Notes: a model not told the origin generated them from the sequence alone. 64,000 nucleotides of DNA from Teichococcus wenyumeiae (GCF_003696345.1 NZ_RFLX01000017.1:1-64000); one strand, 5' to 3'; positions 53,207 through 62,160 are shown, counted from the first letter of the stretch. A program made the numbers and translations.

Positions 53207-53755
53207 TCAGCCCGCTGCCGTCCTGATCCGCTCCAAGTCCAGCACACCCTTGGCGCCCCAGCCGCGCGCGCCTGGCGGTACCTCGGGGCGGAATGTCTCG
53301 TAGAGCCGGAAGCCGATGCGGTTGAGTTCCTCCGGCGGCATGGAGCGCGCCAGGTCCTCCATCGCCTGACGCACCGTGGGCAGATCCTTCCCCAGCGCGC
53401 GTTCGACATAGCTGGCGGCTGCCCGGGGCGCGGCCGGTTTGTCGTGGTCGAGGGCGCGGATCTTGCCTTTCTCCTCCACGACCGGCAGGTCGCGGCCGAG
53501 CAGATGCACGGTGTTCCTGGCCGGCGCGCGGTTCTGCCGCAGCTTGTCTGCCTCGTCACGCAGGCCGCCGGATTCCGGGCGGTCTTCGGCAATGCCGATC
53601 GCCTTGGCCTTCACCCGGGCACTGGAGCCCGCGACCGCACGGCCGAGCGTGATCGCGGCATCCCAGTCGTGGCCCAGCCGCATGGCGACCACAGCCGCCC
53701 AGAGCGTCAGCACCGGTGCACGGTTGACCCTGATATCACTCCCGGTTCCGGCCAT
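53207..53755 (-). CDS. Conserved-looking protein of unknown function
   Basis: This 182-residue protein begins MAGTGSDIRVNRAPVLTLWA and continues with AAVVAMRLGHDWDAAITLGR. It is rich in Ala, Arg and charged residues, mostly helical, without membrane segments or cysteines. The long N-terminal segment has the look of a conserved, helical, soluble protein of unknown function seen in soil bacteria. It lies 75 bases upstream of the hibernation factor gene on the same strand, so the two may be expressed together under stress. I cannot assign a reaction. Confidence 0.7.
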   Translation of the reverse strand: MAGTGSDIRVNRAPVLTLWAAVVAMRLGHDWDAAITLGRAVAGSSARVKAKAIGIAEDRPESGGLRDEADKLRQNRAPARNTVHLLGRDLPVVEEKGKIRALDHDKPAAPRAAASYVERALGKDLPTVRQAMEDLARSMPPEELNRIGFRLYETFRPEVPPGARGWGAKGVLDLERIRTAAG

Positions 53756-54207
53756 GCGCTGCCTCCTGCAAGCCCTTTAGCAACAGCACAGGAGGGCAGG
53801 AGATGCATGCGGGGTGGCGGTGCTACTTGATCCGGTACCAGATTGGGGAAGATGGGCATGCAACCGCGCGCCAATCTGAAGCGATCGGGATCCAGCTATC
53901 TCGCGGAAGGGAAAGGGACGGCAGCGCAAGATGCTGCTGATGGAAAGCCGCTTCTTTGCTGCACTGCACTCGCGCGGCCTGAGTGCCGCGGAAGATCGTG
54001 ATGCGAGACGATTTGGAAAAACCCTTTCCTCAACAAAAATTTTGAATCCACATTCTGATGGGCCAATAGTCAGCATCGCTGATGCGGAAAATCAGCTGAC
54101 TGCATCTACCAGTTCTTTGCGGCAGGAGTTCCGGCGCGAAGGCGATGCGATAGCGGAACGTCGTGCTCTTTGATTGCTGATTTTCGATCACTCAAATATG
54201 TTGCGCC
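53756..54207. other. Gap with lower GC between unknown protein and histidine kinase
   Basis: This 452-base gap is less GC-rich than its surroundings, especially 53990-54200. It is a divergent promoter region for the genes at 53755 and 54208. An 80-codon plus-strand frame (53931-54173) has codon use unlike that of the neighbours and no good ribosome site, so I leave it out as a gene. Confidence 0.5.
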
Positions 54208-55950
54208 GTGGCGGCAATAGCTGCCGTACCGCTCTTGACCGGACGACGCATAGTGATCCGACTTCGCCGCCGCACGGCTATTGCCTTCCTCGCTGTCACT
54301 TGGATGACGGTCGCTGGCGGCACTCTGCTGGGTGGCCAAGCTTACATCGCACATACGCGGCACGATCAGGAGCAGGAAGCCCTCAACCGCGCCGAGGCGG
54401 CGGCCCGCTCGCTGGAGCAATACCTGCTGCGCACGCTGGAAGCGATCGACCTTTTCCACGACATGGTGCAGCGGCGCCAGGCGTTGTTGACCGCGGGCGA
54501 CACGGCAGGCGCCGCCGCCATCGCGGCGCAGATCATTGCGTTGGCCAGCGACGAGCGCTTCAACATCCTCCAGGTCGCGACTGTCGGCGCGGATGGCTGG
54601 ACCACCTGGACCAGCACCCCGGACGCGCCTCGCGTGAACCTTTCCGACCGTGAGCATTTCATCGTCCACGAGCATGGACTCACCGAGATGTTCGTCAGCG
54701 CGCCGCTCGTCGGCCGCCAGTCGCAGCGCCAGACGGTGCAGTTCACGCGGCCACTCTCCAAGACCGGCGGCGGCTTCGGCGGCGTGGCTGTTGTATCACT
54801 CGATGCGACGGCCTTCTCGAAAGGGCTCCAGACGCTGCCTTTCGCAGGCCGCGATGCCCTGATCGTCGTCCGGCAGGATGGCACCATCATCGCGCGGAGC
54901 CGCGACCCCGAGGACACCGTCGGGCGCCGGATCGAGATGCCTGGCAAGGGGCCACACCACGTCACCCGCGCCAGGACGGTTAGTGCCATCGATGGCGTCG
55001 AGCGCTTCATCTACCGGCGCGATGTTGATGGCACGCCCCTCGCGACCGGCGTGGGGCTCGACGCCAGCGCGGAACTCGCGTCCTTCGAGATCATCCGCAA
55101 GGCCGTGAATGTCAGCACCATTGGCGTTGTGCTGCTCTCCCTCACCCTGGCGCTGCTCGCGCTGCTCTGGATCGAACGGCGCCGCGCCGAGCACAACCTG
55201 CAGGCGGCGCTCGCCAGCCTGGAATCCTCGCAGCGCATGGATGCCCTTGGCCGTCTCGTCAGTGGCGTGGCCCATGACTTCAACCACGTCCTCCAGGCCG
55301 TTCTCTCCGGGGCGCACTTCATCCAGAAATCCTCCGCCGATCCGGAGGCCGTGGGCCGCTATGCCAGGATGATCGCGGCGGCCGCGCAGCGTGGGGCCTC
55401 CGTCACGCGCCGGCTGCTCTCGCTGGCGCGGTGCGACCGGCTCGAGCTTGAGGCGGTGGAGCCGCGTGCCGTGCTGGACGGGATCGCGGAACTGCTGCAC
55501 CACACGCTCGGCCACAATGCCCGTGTCGTGGTGAAGGCCTCTCCCGAATTGCCCATGGTGCTGACCGACCGCCGCCAGTTGGAGGCCACGCTGGTGAACC
55601 TGGCGATCAACGCCAGGGATGCCATGCAGCCGCGGGGTGGGACCATCACCCTCTCGGCGGCCCTGTCCCGCCTGCCGGCGGGCTCGGCAAGCCCGGATGC
55701 GCCGGGCCTTTGCCTGACCGTACGGGATACCGGGGCAGGGATGGAGCCCGACATCCTGGACCGCGCCCGCGAGCCCTTCTTCACGACCAAGCCGCGCGGC
55801 GAGGGCACCGGCCTCGGTCTCACCATGGCCAATGGCTTTGCGGAGCAGTCCGGCGGTGCCCTCGCCATCGAGAGCGAGCTTGGCCGTGGCACCACCGTCC
55901 ACCTCTGGCTGCCCCTGGCACCGGCTATGGCGGAGGAACAGCTGGCTTAA
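54208..55950 (+). CDS. Membrane sensor histidine kinase with periplasmic Cache-like domain
   Basis: This 580-residue kinase has a first membrane helix (about 25-47, AFLAVTWMTVAGGTLLGGQ), a periplasmic sensor of about 250 residues resembling a Cache fold (VNLSDREHFIVHEH and GGFGGVAVVSLDATAF), a second helix (about 305-328) and the kinase core. The phospho-accepting His is H356 in SGVAHDFNHVLQAV, the N box is NLAINARDAMQPRGG, and the G boxes are DTGAGMEPD and GEGTGLGL. No receiver or response-regulator gene follows. The start is uncertain: the GTG at 54208 is the first in frame, and a GTG at 54253 would also leave the first helix intact. Confidence 0.88.
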   Translation: MAAIAAVPLLTGRRIVIRLRRRTAIAFLAVTWMTVAGGTLLGGQAYIAHTRHDQEQEALNRAEAAARSLEQYLLRTLEAIDLFHDMVQRRQALLTAGDTAGAAAIAAQIIALASDERFNILQVATVGADGWTTWTSTPDAPRVNLSDREHFIVHEHGLTEMFVSAPLVGRQSQRQTVQFTRPLSKTGGGFGGVAVVSLDATAFSKGLQTLPFAGRDALIVVRQDGTIIARSRDPEDTVGRRIEMPGKGPHHVTRARTVSAIDGVERFIYRRDVDGTPLATGVGLDASAELASFEIIRKAVNVSTIGVVLLSLTLALLALLWIERRRAEHNLQAALASLESSQRMDALGRLVSGVAHDFNHVLQAVLSGAHFIQKSSADPEAVGRYARMIAAAAQRGASVTRRLLSLARCDRLELEAVEPRAVLDGIAELLHHTLGHNARVVVKASPELPMVLTDRRQLEATLVNLAINARDAMQPRGGTITLSAALSRLPAGSASPDAPGLCLTVRDTGAGMEPDILDRAREPFFTTKPRGEGTGLGLTMANGFAEQSGGALAIESELGRGTTVHLWLPLAPAMAEEQLA

Positions 55951-56176
55951 GGGGAGGCCAGCCAGGGGCTTCGCGCCGTCCGCATGCCAGGGCTGGGCCC
56001 CCGGCTTCTTCAGGATGGGTGCTGATGTGGCCGGGCAACAGGCGTTAAGAATTTACGCTGAGCGTGGATTTCGCCGGCTTATCTGACATTTTAGGCAAGG
56101 AAATGACTCGTCTCCGCAACCGGATCGGCTAGAACGGCGCCATATCGCCTCCGGTTTGGCTCGTCGGGACATGATC

Positions 56177-56878
56177 ATGAGACTGCAAGCTTTGGGCGTT
56201 CGGGGCGGCCTCAGTGCCCTGGCGCTGGCCATGGCGATCTGCGGCCCCGCCCCACGGGCCATGGCGCAGGACGCGCCGGCCCCGGCCGGCGAGAGGGAGC
56301 ACTTCTTTCTGCGCCTCGGCTATGGCTTGGTGCAGTATGAGACCAGCGGCCGGGCCTCGGTCTTCGGGACGCCCGTGGACAATGCGAAGATCGCCTTCGG
56401 CCAGCATTCCTCCGCTATTTTCGAGGCCGGCTGGCGCTTCGCCCCGTCCTGGAGCGTCTCCGTCCTGACCGGCCTGCCGCCCACCGTGGGCCTGGAGGGG
56501 CGGGGCGCCTTCGAGCCCTTCGGCAGGCTCAGCAAGGTGACCTACGGCTCCACGATGCTGGGTCTGCAATACCACCCGCTGCAGTTCGGCCGCTTCGATC
56601 CTTATGTGGGTGCCGGCATCGACCATACCGCCATCCTCAACACCAGCGGCGGCTCCCTTCCGGGGCTGCAGGTGAAGGATGCCTTCGGTCCCGTTCTCCA
56701 GGCCGGCTTCGAATTCGGGCTGACCGAGAATCTTGCCTTCTACGCGGATCTGCGGAAGGTGTGGCTGAAGTTCCGCGCCAAGGCCATGGTGCCGGACCCT
56801 GTGGCGCCTTATCCGGTGCAGGTCACGGTCACGCCGAACCCGACCGTCTTCAGCATCGGGCTGACCTACCGGTTCTGA
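56177..56878 (+). CDS. OmpW family outer-membrane beta-barrel protein
   Basis: This 233-residue protein has a signal peptide (MRLQALGVRGGLSALALAMA to the Ala-Met-Ala region before QDAPAP) and an eight-stranded barrel of alternating pattern that ends in a C-terminal Phe (SIGLTYRF), as outer-membrane proteins require. The segment KVTYGSTMLGLQYHPL and the DPYVGAGIDHTAIL loop are typical of OmpW, a small porin for hydrophobic molecules. The ATG at 56177 is six bases after another at 56171; either gives the same mature protein. It is convergent with the GGDEF-EAL gene. Confidence 0.87.
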   Translation: MRLQALGVRGGLSALALAMAICGPAPRAMAQDAPAPAGEREHFFLRLGYGLVQYETSGRASVFGTPVDNAKIAFGQHSSAIFEAGWRFAPSWSVSVLTGLPPTVGLEGRGAFEPFGRLSKVTYGSTMLGLQYHPLQFGRFDPYVGAGIDHTAILNTSGGSLPGLQVKDAFGPVLQAGFEFGLTENLAFYADLRKVWLKFRAKAMVPDPVAPYPVQVTVTPNPTVFSIGLTYRF

Positions 56879-56896
56879 GGCCCACCCGAAGGCGGC

Positions 56897-59206
56897 TCAG
56901 GTCAGGTAGGCCGCCTTCGGCGCCGGCGCGGTTTCCTGCGGCCGGCCCAGCAGGTATCCCTGCCCGAAATGCACGCCGTTCTGCCGCAGCCATTCGAGCT
57001 GCGAGGGCTCTTCGATGCCTTCGGCGACGACATAGGTGTTCAGGTCCGCCGCCAGCCGCGTGACCGTGCGATAGATGGCCGCGACCTTCGGGTCCGGCAG
57101 CCGCATCGTGAAGCTGCGGTCGATCTTGATGCCGTCGACCTCGATGCGCAGCAGGTAGCTCAGCGACGAATAGCCGGTGCCGAAATCGTCGAGCACCAGC
57201 TTGATGCCCTGGGCGCGGAGGGACTGGAGCTGCTGCAACGCTGAATCGGAGAAGTTCAGCAGCATCGTTTCCGTGATCTCGAGGGCGAGCCGCCCCGGCG
57301 GCAGCCTGGTCTCCTCCAGGATGCGGGAAACGATGGCCGGCAGCTGGCCGCTGTTGAGCTGCACGGCGGAGAGATTGACATTGACCTGGATGGGCGCGTC
57401 CCACCGCGCCGCGTCCTGGCAGGCCGAGCGCAGGATGAACTCGCCAAGCCGGTCGATCAGCCCGCTCCGTTCCGCCGTCTCGATGAAGAGGTTGGGCGGG
57501 ATGATGCCGCGGATCGGGTGCCGCCAGCGGGCCAGCGCTTCGGCGCAGACGACGTGGCCGGTCAGGAGGTCGACGATCGGCTGGTAGGCCACGGTGATCT
57601 CGCCCTGGCTGATGGCCTGGGCCAGCTCCACCTCCCGCAGCAGCCGCCGGCGGTATTCCAGTTCCATCGAGGGCTCGAAGCGGCAGGCGGTGCCCTTGCC
57701 CTGCTCCTTGGCCTTGTAGAGCGCGAGGTCGGTCAGCATCAGCATGCGGGGCGCGTCGTTGTCAAAGCCCTCAGAAGCGCTGACGCCCAGGCTGGCGCCC
57801 GGCACCAGCGTCAGGTCGTTGATCCGGGCGGGCTCGGACAGGGCCTTGGCCAGCCGCGTCGCCAGGGCATGCCCCTGCTCGATATCCATGTCGTAGAGCA
57901 GCACCGCGAATTCGTCGCCGCCCAGCCGGCCGGCGGCATCGCCGGGGCGGATCGCCGCCCGGATGCGCTCGGCGACACGCAGCAGCAGGGCATCGCCGAT
58001 ATGGTGGCCGTAGCTGTCGTTCTTGCCCTTGAAGTCGTCCAGGTCGATGCTGGCGATGGCGAAGGGGCGGCCCTCGAAGCAGGCCTGCTCCACCAGCGCG
58101 ACAAAGGCCTTGCGGTTCAGCAGGCCGGTCAGCCCGTCATGGTTGGCCATGAAGGTGAGCTTCTGGTCCGCCTCGTAGCGTTCCGTGATGTCGCGGCCGA
58201 TGCCGCGGAAGCCGGTCAGCCGGCCCTTGGTGTCGAAGACGGGGTGGCCGGTGAGGGCGAACCAGCGGGGCTGCTCCGCATCCGCCAGGGTCGTGACCAT
58301 CTCGCGGAAGGCAAGCTGGCGGCGGAAGCAGCTGTCCAGGTCAGGGAAGCGGCGATCCTCCGGGTCGGCGGTGCCGGAGCGCGAGACCAGCAGGTCCGGC
58401 AGCCGCTTGGAGAGGAGGTTCTGCTCCGACATGCCGATGGAGACGGCGAGGTTGGAGGGGGCGAAGCGGAGGTAGCCCTGCGCATCGGTCTCCCACAGCC
58501 AGTCGGGCGAGCCTTCGCGGTACTCGCGCAGGAAGACCTTCACCGTCGTGATCTCCCGCTGCAGCGCCGCCCGCGCCTCCGCCCGGCCGTTGAAGGTCCA
58601 GTTGACGCAGAGGATGCCGACGGCGGCGTAGAGCGTGAAGGAGATGAAGGCGACGGTCGCCACCGGGTCCGGATGGGCCATCGTGAAGCTGACGGCGATG
58701 ACCGAGAGGACGGCATTCGGCAGGAAGAAGCCGAAGGCCACCGAGAGCGGCACGCTGATGATGGGCGTGGACACGACGCTGCAGGCCAGGGCCAGGATCA
58801 GCGCCATCTGGTCCGGCTCGCCATAGAAGCAGAACATGTTGATGACGCTGCCCCAGCTGAGGCCGAGGCCGACATAGAGCCACTTCGCCCGCCGCAGGAA
58901 GCCGAGGTCGTCGGCATTCCGCTTCCAGCGCAGCGCGGCATGGAAGATGGCCCCGTAGAACAGGGCAACCAGAAGGGCGTTGACCAGCACCGCCGGGCGT
59001 TCCAGCGGCTGGAAATGGGCGGCGATGAAGAGGCAGTTCAGCGTGCCGGCGATGGGGAAGAGCAGCGACAGGAAGAACAGCAGCCCCGCCTGGTCGCGCA
59101 GCAGCGCAGCCCCCTGCTCCGAGGACGGCTCCTCCCGCTGAAAAAGCGTACGCAGGGCCGCCCTGGCCCGGGAGGCCAGGGCAGAGAAGGAGAGGCGGCC
59201 TCTCAA
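56897..59206 (-). CDS. Membrane PAS-GGDEF-EAL cyclic di-GMP protein
   Basis: This 769-residue protein has six or seven hydrophobic segments (about 40-210), a PAS domain (about 240-355), a GGDEF domain and an EAL domain. The diguanylate cyclase motif GGDEF is intact near 428, with an RxxD inhibitory site five residues upstream (RPGDAAGRL). The phosphodiesterase motif EAL is intact near 556 in CAEALARWRHP, and DDFGTGYSSL is present. Both activities are therefore possible. I start it at the TTG at 59206, which overlaps the stop of the methyltransferase gene (TTGA), so it is coupled to the FeeM-methyltransferase unit. The N-terminal membrane part may detect a lipid-like cue. Confidence 0.9.
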   Translation of the reverse strand: MRGRLSFSALASRARAALRTLFQREEPSSEQGAALLRDQAGLLFFLSLLFPIAGTLNCLFIAAHFQPLERPAVLVNALLVALFYGAIFHAALRWKRNADDLGFLRRAKWLYVGLGLSWGSVINMFCFYGEPDQMALILALACSVVSTPIISVPLSVAFGFFLPNAVLSVIAVSFTMAHPDPVATVAFISFTLYAAVGILCVNWTFNGRAEARAALQREITTVKVFLREYREGSPDWLWETDAQGYLRFAPSNLAVSIGMSEQNLLSKRLPDLLVSRSGTADPEDRRFPDLDSCFRRQLAFREMVTTLADAEQPRWFALTGHPVFDTKGRLTGFRGIGRDITERYEADQKLTFMANHDGLTGLLNRKAFVALVEQACFEGRPFAIASIDLDDFKGKNDSYGHHIGDALLLRVAERIRAAIRPGDAAGRLGGDEFAVLLYDMDIEQGHALATRLAKALSEPARINDLTLVPGASLGVSASEGFDNDAPRMLMLTDLALYKAKEQGKGTACRFEPSMELEYRRRLLREVELAQAISQGEITVAYQPIVDLLTGHVVCAEALARWRHPIRGIIPPNLFIETAERSGLIDRLGEFILRSACQDAARWDAPIQVNVNLSAVQLNSGQLPAIVSRILEETRLPPGRLALEITETMLLNFSDSALQQLQSLRAQGIKLVLDDFGTGYSSLSYLLRIEVDGIKIDRSFTMRLPDPKVAAIYRTVTRLAADLNTYVVAEGIEEPSQLEWLRQNGVHFGQGYLLGRPQETAPAPKAAYLT

Positions 59207-59778
59207 CGCCGCCAGACCTGCGTCAGGCGTGGCAGGATCATGCCGGTGCGGCTCTGGTAGCCCGCATAGGAGGCGGCCATGGGGGATTGCGAGAAACGGG
59301 CCTCTTCCGCCCGCGCGGTCGCGAAGTACCACACGATCATCACGGCCGCGGCCAGCCACTGGAGGCCGCCGGCGGCCACCGCCGTGCCGAGCCAGAAGAT
59401 GCAGTAGGAGAGGTAGAAGGGGTGCCGCACATAGGCATAGGGCCCCGCGTCATGCAGCATCTGCGGCGTGTCGCCGGTATGGGCCAGGTGGGGCGGGCTG
59501 TGGCGCGTGGTCTGGACGGCCCACCAGAACAGCGCCGTCGCGCCCAGGGAGGCGGCGATGGACACCATTCCCCCGCGCAGCCCGGTGCCGTAGCGGAAGA
59601 CCAGCACAAGGAACAGCAGTGCCGCCGCGCTGCTGGCGAAGGTGAGCGCGCGCATGCCGGAGGGCATGCCGCCTTCCGCGCGGAAGTGGCGCCGCAGGCC
59701 CCAGCTGAAGGAGCCAAGAGCCGCGGCCGCCGCTGCGATAACAAGAACAGGCAACATGGAATCCTCGGCGCTGATCAT
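59203..59778 (-). CDS. Isoprenylcysteine carboxyl methyltransferase-like membrane protein
   Basis: This 191-residue protein has four to five membrane helices and the SAM-binding signature GPYAYVRHPFYLSY followed by EEARFSQSPMAASYAGYQSR, typical of the ICMT/PEMT family. Members methylate carboxylates or lipid head groups in the membrane. Its ATG at 59778 overlaps the stop of the FeeM-like gene (TAATG), and its own stop overlaps the GGDEF-EAL start. Such coupling suggests that it may methylate the N-acyl amino acid made by the first enzyme; this is inference. A start at the internal ATG at 59757 is also possible. Confidence 0.85.
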   Translation of the reverse strand: MISAEDSMLPVLVIAAAAAALGSFSWGLRRHFRAEGGMPSGMRALTFASSAAALLFLVLVFRYGTGLRGGMVSIAASLGATALFWWAVQTTRHSPPHLAHTGDTPQMLHDAGPYAYVRHPFYLSYCIFWLGTAVAAGGLQWLAAAVMIVWYFATARAEEARFSQSPMAASYAGYQSRTGMILPRLTQVWRR

Positions 59779-60548
59779 TATCGTGCCAGGGAGAGCGCGA
59801 CGGGCTCACCCAGGAAAAAGCCATTCAGGTTGCCCGTCGTGCCACCAAGCGGGTCCATCACCGGCACCTTGTGGCGCAGTTGATCGTAGCGTTGGCGGTC
59901 GCTGGCCATGAGCTGCATCTTACACGTCAGACCTGGATAGATACGCGGCTCCGACGCCGCTTGGTAGCCAAGTCGGCGGTAGAATGGCGCATGGTTGGTA
60001 CGCACGCAGGCCAGATGCACCTGGCTATGGGCGCAGAGCGCGATGTAGCCGGCCATGCGATAAAGCAGGAAGACGAGGCCCTGGTTGTTCTCCGCCTCCG
60101 GGCTGCGCACCAGGCGCGTGACCTCGATGCCGCGGCCGGCGAAGGGGTTGTCCTGGTCGGCGTTCAGCAGTGCCTCCACTTCCTCCGGATAGGTCTCCAG
60201 CGCCGGGGAGGTCAGGTCAGTGCCCCGGGCCAGGAGGCAGGTGCGGACCGACGCCAGCGGGGTTTCGTCGTCATAGATGACAATAGTGCTAGCGTTCGGC
60301 AGATCATCGTACTTGTCCTTGAACAGCTCAGAGCTATTCGGTTGTATGTGTCCTGCGTTGAGGTAGCAGCGGTAGCGAAGCTTATAAGCATCTCGCTTTA
60401 CATCATCCGTAAGGGCAAGTCGCGCGTAGTAACCCGCCGATCTGCCGGCCAACTGGCCGGTCAGCGCGGGCTTGACGCCCATATCGGGCTGCTTGGCCGT
60501 CGGAATAGTGTGCATGTAAGGGGTAGTGGAAGGAAGGGTCGGCACCAT
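59778..60548 (-). CDS. FeeM-like N-acyl amino acid synthase
   Basis: This 256-residue protein belongs to the GNAT-fold family of long-chain N-acyl amino acid synthases (FeeM), relatives of the LuxI-type acyl-homoserine-lactone synthases. Diagnostic segments are YKLRYRCYLNAGHIQPNSSE near 64-83, then GIEVTRLVRSPEAENNQG, and HLACVRTNHAPFYRRLGYQ with EPRIYPGLTCKMQLMASD. It would join a fatty acyl group from acyl carrier protein to an amino acid such as tyrosine. The ATG at 60548 is preceded by AGGAGATTC. It leads a coupled operon with a methyltransferase and a GGDEF-EAL protein. The amino acid used cannot be told. Confidence 0.87.
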   Translation of the reverse strand: MVPTLPSTTPYMHTIPTAKQPDMGVKPALTGQLAGRSAGYYARLALTDDVKRDAYKLRYRCYLNAGHIQPNSSELFKDKYDDLPNASTIVIYDDETPLASVRTCLLARGTDLTSPALETYPEEVEALLNADQDNPFAGRGIEVTRLVRSPEAENNQGLVFLLYRMAGYIALCAHSQVHLACVRTNHAPFYRRLGYQAASEPRIYPGLTCKMQLMASDRQRYDQLRHKVPVMDPLGGTTGNLNGFFLGEPVALSLAR

Positions 60549-60789
60549 GAATCTCCTGCGAAATGGCGCCACGCCGCAGGCCGGGCGAAATCAACCCGCG
60601 TTCCGCGCGTGGTTCGCCATATTTACTATGCCCGCAACGGAGGATGCTGATGGAACCGCCAAGCCCTATGGTGCGATGACGCCGGCTTTGTGCGACAAGG
60701 GCGCGCCACGCCACCGTAACTTGTGATGCCGGGCAGCCTGCCCGGCAGGCCGCTCTTCCAAGAAGCACCGAAGAAGACAGAACTCAGCC

Positions 60790-61020
60790 GTGCAGATTTT
60801 CCAGCCTGTCGACACCCTGGCGGATTTCTATTCTCTCGATGAGGGAGATGTTCTGTTCGGATACATGGACGGTATCCAGGGTCTGCCGTGCGACCTTAAA
60901 CAGGTCTCGCGAGCCTATTGGCATGGCTGGCGGAATGGTGTCGTGGACGGCGGTTTTCTTGAGCCGGATGAAGCGCAGTCGAAGCTGGACGCCGCTTTCC
61001 AGAACCTGGGTTCGTCATAA
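60790..61020 (+). CDS. Small acidic protein of unknown function
   Basis: This 76-residue protein reads MQIFQPVDTLADFYSLDEGD and continues with a Trp-, Tyr- and Gly-rich middle (YMDGIQGLPCDL and AYWHGWRNGVVDGGF). The pattern resembles the small 'ribosome modulation factor-like' or phage-type proteins with a G-x-x-x-G and W-H-G-W-R-N-G core, but I cannot place it. The start is a GTG with no strong ribosome site. It is divergent from the FeeM operon across a 241-base gap, which makes co-regulation possible. Confidence 0.6.
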   Translation: MQIFQPVDTLADFYSLDEGDVLFGYMDGIQGLPCDLKQVSRAYWHGWRNGVVDGGFLEPDEAQSKLDAAFQNLGSS

Positions 61021-61267
61021 GATGTAAGGCGCCCCGGTCCCCGCCGGCCGGATCGGCCGACTTGCAGGGAAAAAAGGGGGAGAAGCCGGCGCCGTGAAGG
61101 GCCGGGCTCGAGTCTTGGGATGAAGAGGCTGTCAGAGCTGTAAAGGCCGCCCCGTGGCGGTGGCTAGTACCGGGCGGATGGCTGGTATCTGGCCCGAGGG
61201 GGACGCCTGATCTTTCCGGGCACGGGCTGGACCAGGCATCGCGACGCCTTGTGGGAGCCTGAGGCTC

Positions 61268-61732
61268 TCAGGCGGTTTCCAACTGCTCACTCATTGTCTG
61301 CATCGCGGGCCGAGGCATCTGCATGTCGCCCTGGTTGAGCGGCAAAGCGGCTGGTGCGCGGCTCAACTGCCGGTGGGGCGATGACATCATCTTCGCCAGC
61401 GCGACCAGGGTGTCGCGATGCTGCGGGTCAGCGATGGTCATGAAGATCTGCAGAAGCTCCGCTATCTCCTGCCCCTGGTGCTCCGTGTCCGGTTGCCTCG
61501 GGCCTGGCGCTGCGGCGGCGGAGAGAAAAATGTCCGGCCGCACGCCGATCGCCGTCGCGATCAGCAGCAGGCGGCTGGTCGCGATCCGCGTGGCGCCCGT
61601 TTCGTACCGGTGAAACTGGGCGCCGGTCACGCCGATTCGCTCCGCAACCTGCTTCTGGGTCAGTCCGGCCAGGCGACGGTGCAGGCGAATTTCCTTGCCG
61701 ACAGCGGCGTCGGCACTGGGCGATACGGTCAT
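61268..61732 (-). CDS. XRE family helix-turn-helix regulator
   Basis: This 154-residue protein has an N-terminal HTH_3 domain: EIRLHRRLAGLTQKQVAERI, then GVTGAQFHRYETGATRIA. A C-terminal part of about 90 residues, rich in Met, Gln and Pro, has no recognised fold. The ATG at 61732 is used; a TTG at 61750 is possible. It is divergent from the AraC regulator across an AT-rich gap, and a 247-base stretch without genes separates its end from the small protein at 60790. It may control the FeeM operon or itself. Confidence 0.82.
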   Translation of the reverse strand: MTVSPSADAAVGKEIRLHRRLAGLTQKQVAERIGVTGAQFHRYETGATRIATSRLLLIATAIGVRPDIFLSAAAAPGPRQPDTEHQGQEIAELLQIFMTIADPQHRDTLVALAKMMSSPHRQLSRAPAALPLNQGDMQMPRPAMQTMSEQLETA

Positions 61733-62160
61733 AATATAGATCGTTTCCAAAAATAAAGAATGTTGCCCACGCGGCAGGGTGGCTGCGGACGTCTAGATTA
61801 TTTCGAATCAGGAACATTAAAATGGCTTAACGGGGCGATAACGCCTTACCCTAAATGCAATAAGCTCATACTGCTGCGCGGGCCGGCGCAGATATGCAGA
61901 ATCGGCAGAATACTCTTTATTTGCTATAGTATTATTTTTTGTACGAATTTTGACGGGTTTGCTGCGGTGCGGGCTCCCCGCAGCGATAAGCTTGATCATC
62001 GTGTTGGACTGGCGCCGCGCGGCTGCGGCGATGGCCTGCCGGGCCCCGCCTTGCCGCCCGCATGTCTGTCTTTGCGAGGGGGGGTGCCCGAGCGGGTCCG
62101 GTTCACCGGCTGGCGCCCGGGCTGAGAAGGTCGGGGGCGCGGGATGGAGCACGTGGAATC
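61733..62160. promoter_or_regulatory. AT-rich divergent regulatory gap
   Basis: This 428-base gap separates the XRE and AraC genes. From about 61741 to 61965 it is strikingly AT-rich for a genome near 70% GC (for example CTTTATTTGCTATAGT and the run of six T at 61938). TATAGT near 61925 and TATATT near 61736 are possible -10 elements for the two directions. The downstream part (61970-62160) is GC-rich and may be leader sequence for the AraC mRNA. Confidence 0.55.

Noticed and set aside
53931-54173. 80-codon plus-strand frame before the membrane histidine kinase
   Set aside because: Codon use is AT-rich and unlike the neighbours, there is no ribosome site, and no family is recognisable.
57518-59260. 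580-codon plus-strand frame opposite the GGDEF-EAL gene
   Set aside because: Composition is His/Gln/Gly/Arg-rich and no domain can be seen; the minus-strand protein has intact GGDEF and EAL motifs.
61060-61100. Possible terminator hairpin with a T-run on the minus strand after the XRE gene
   Set aside because: The stem is only five base pairs with mismatches, and the T-run is separated from it by a C-rich stretch.
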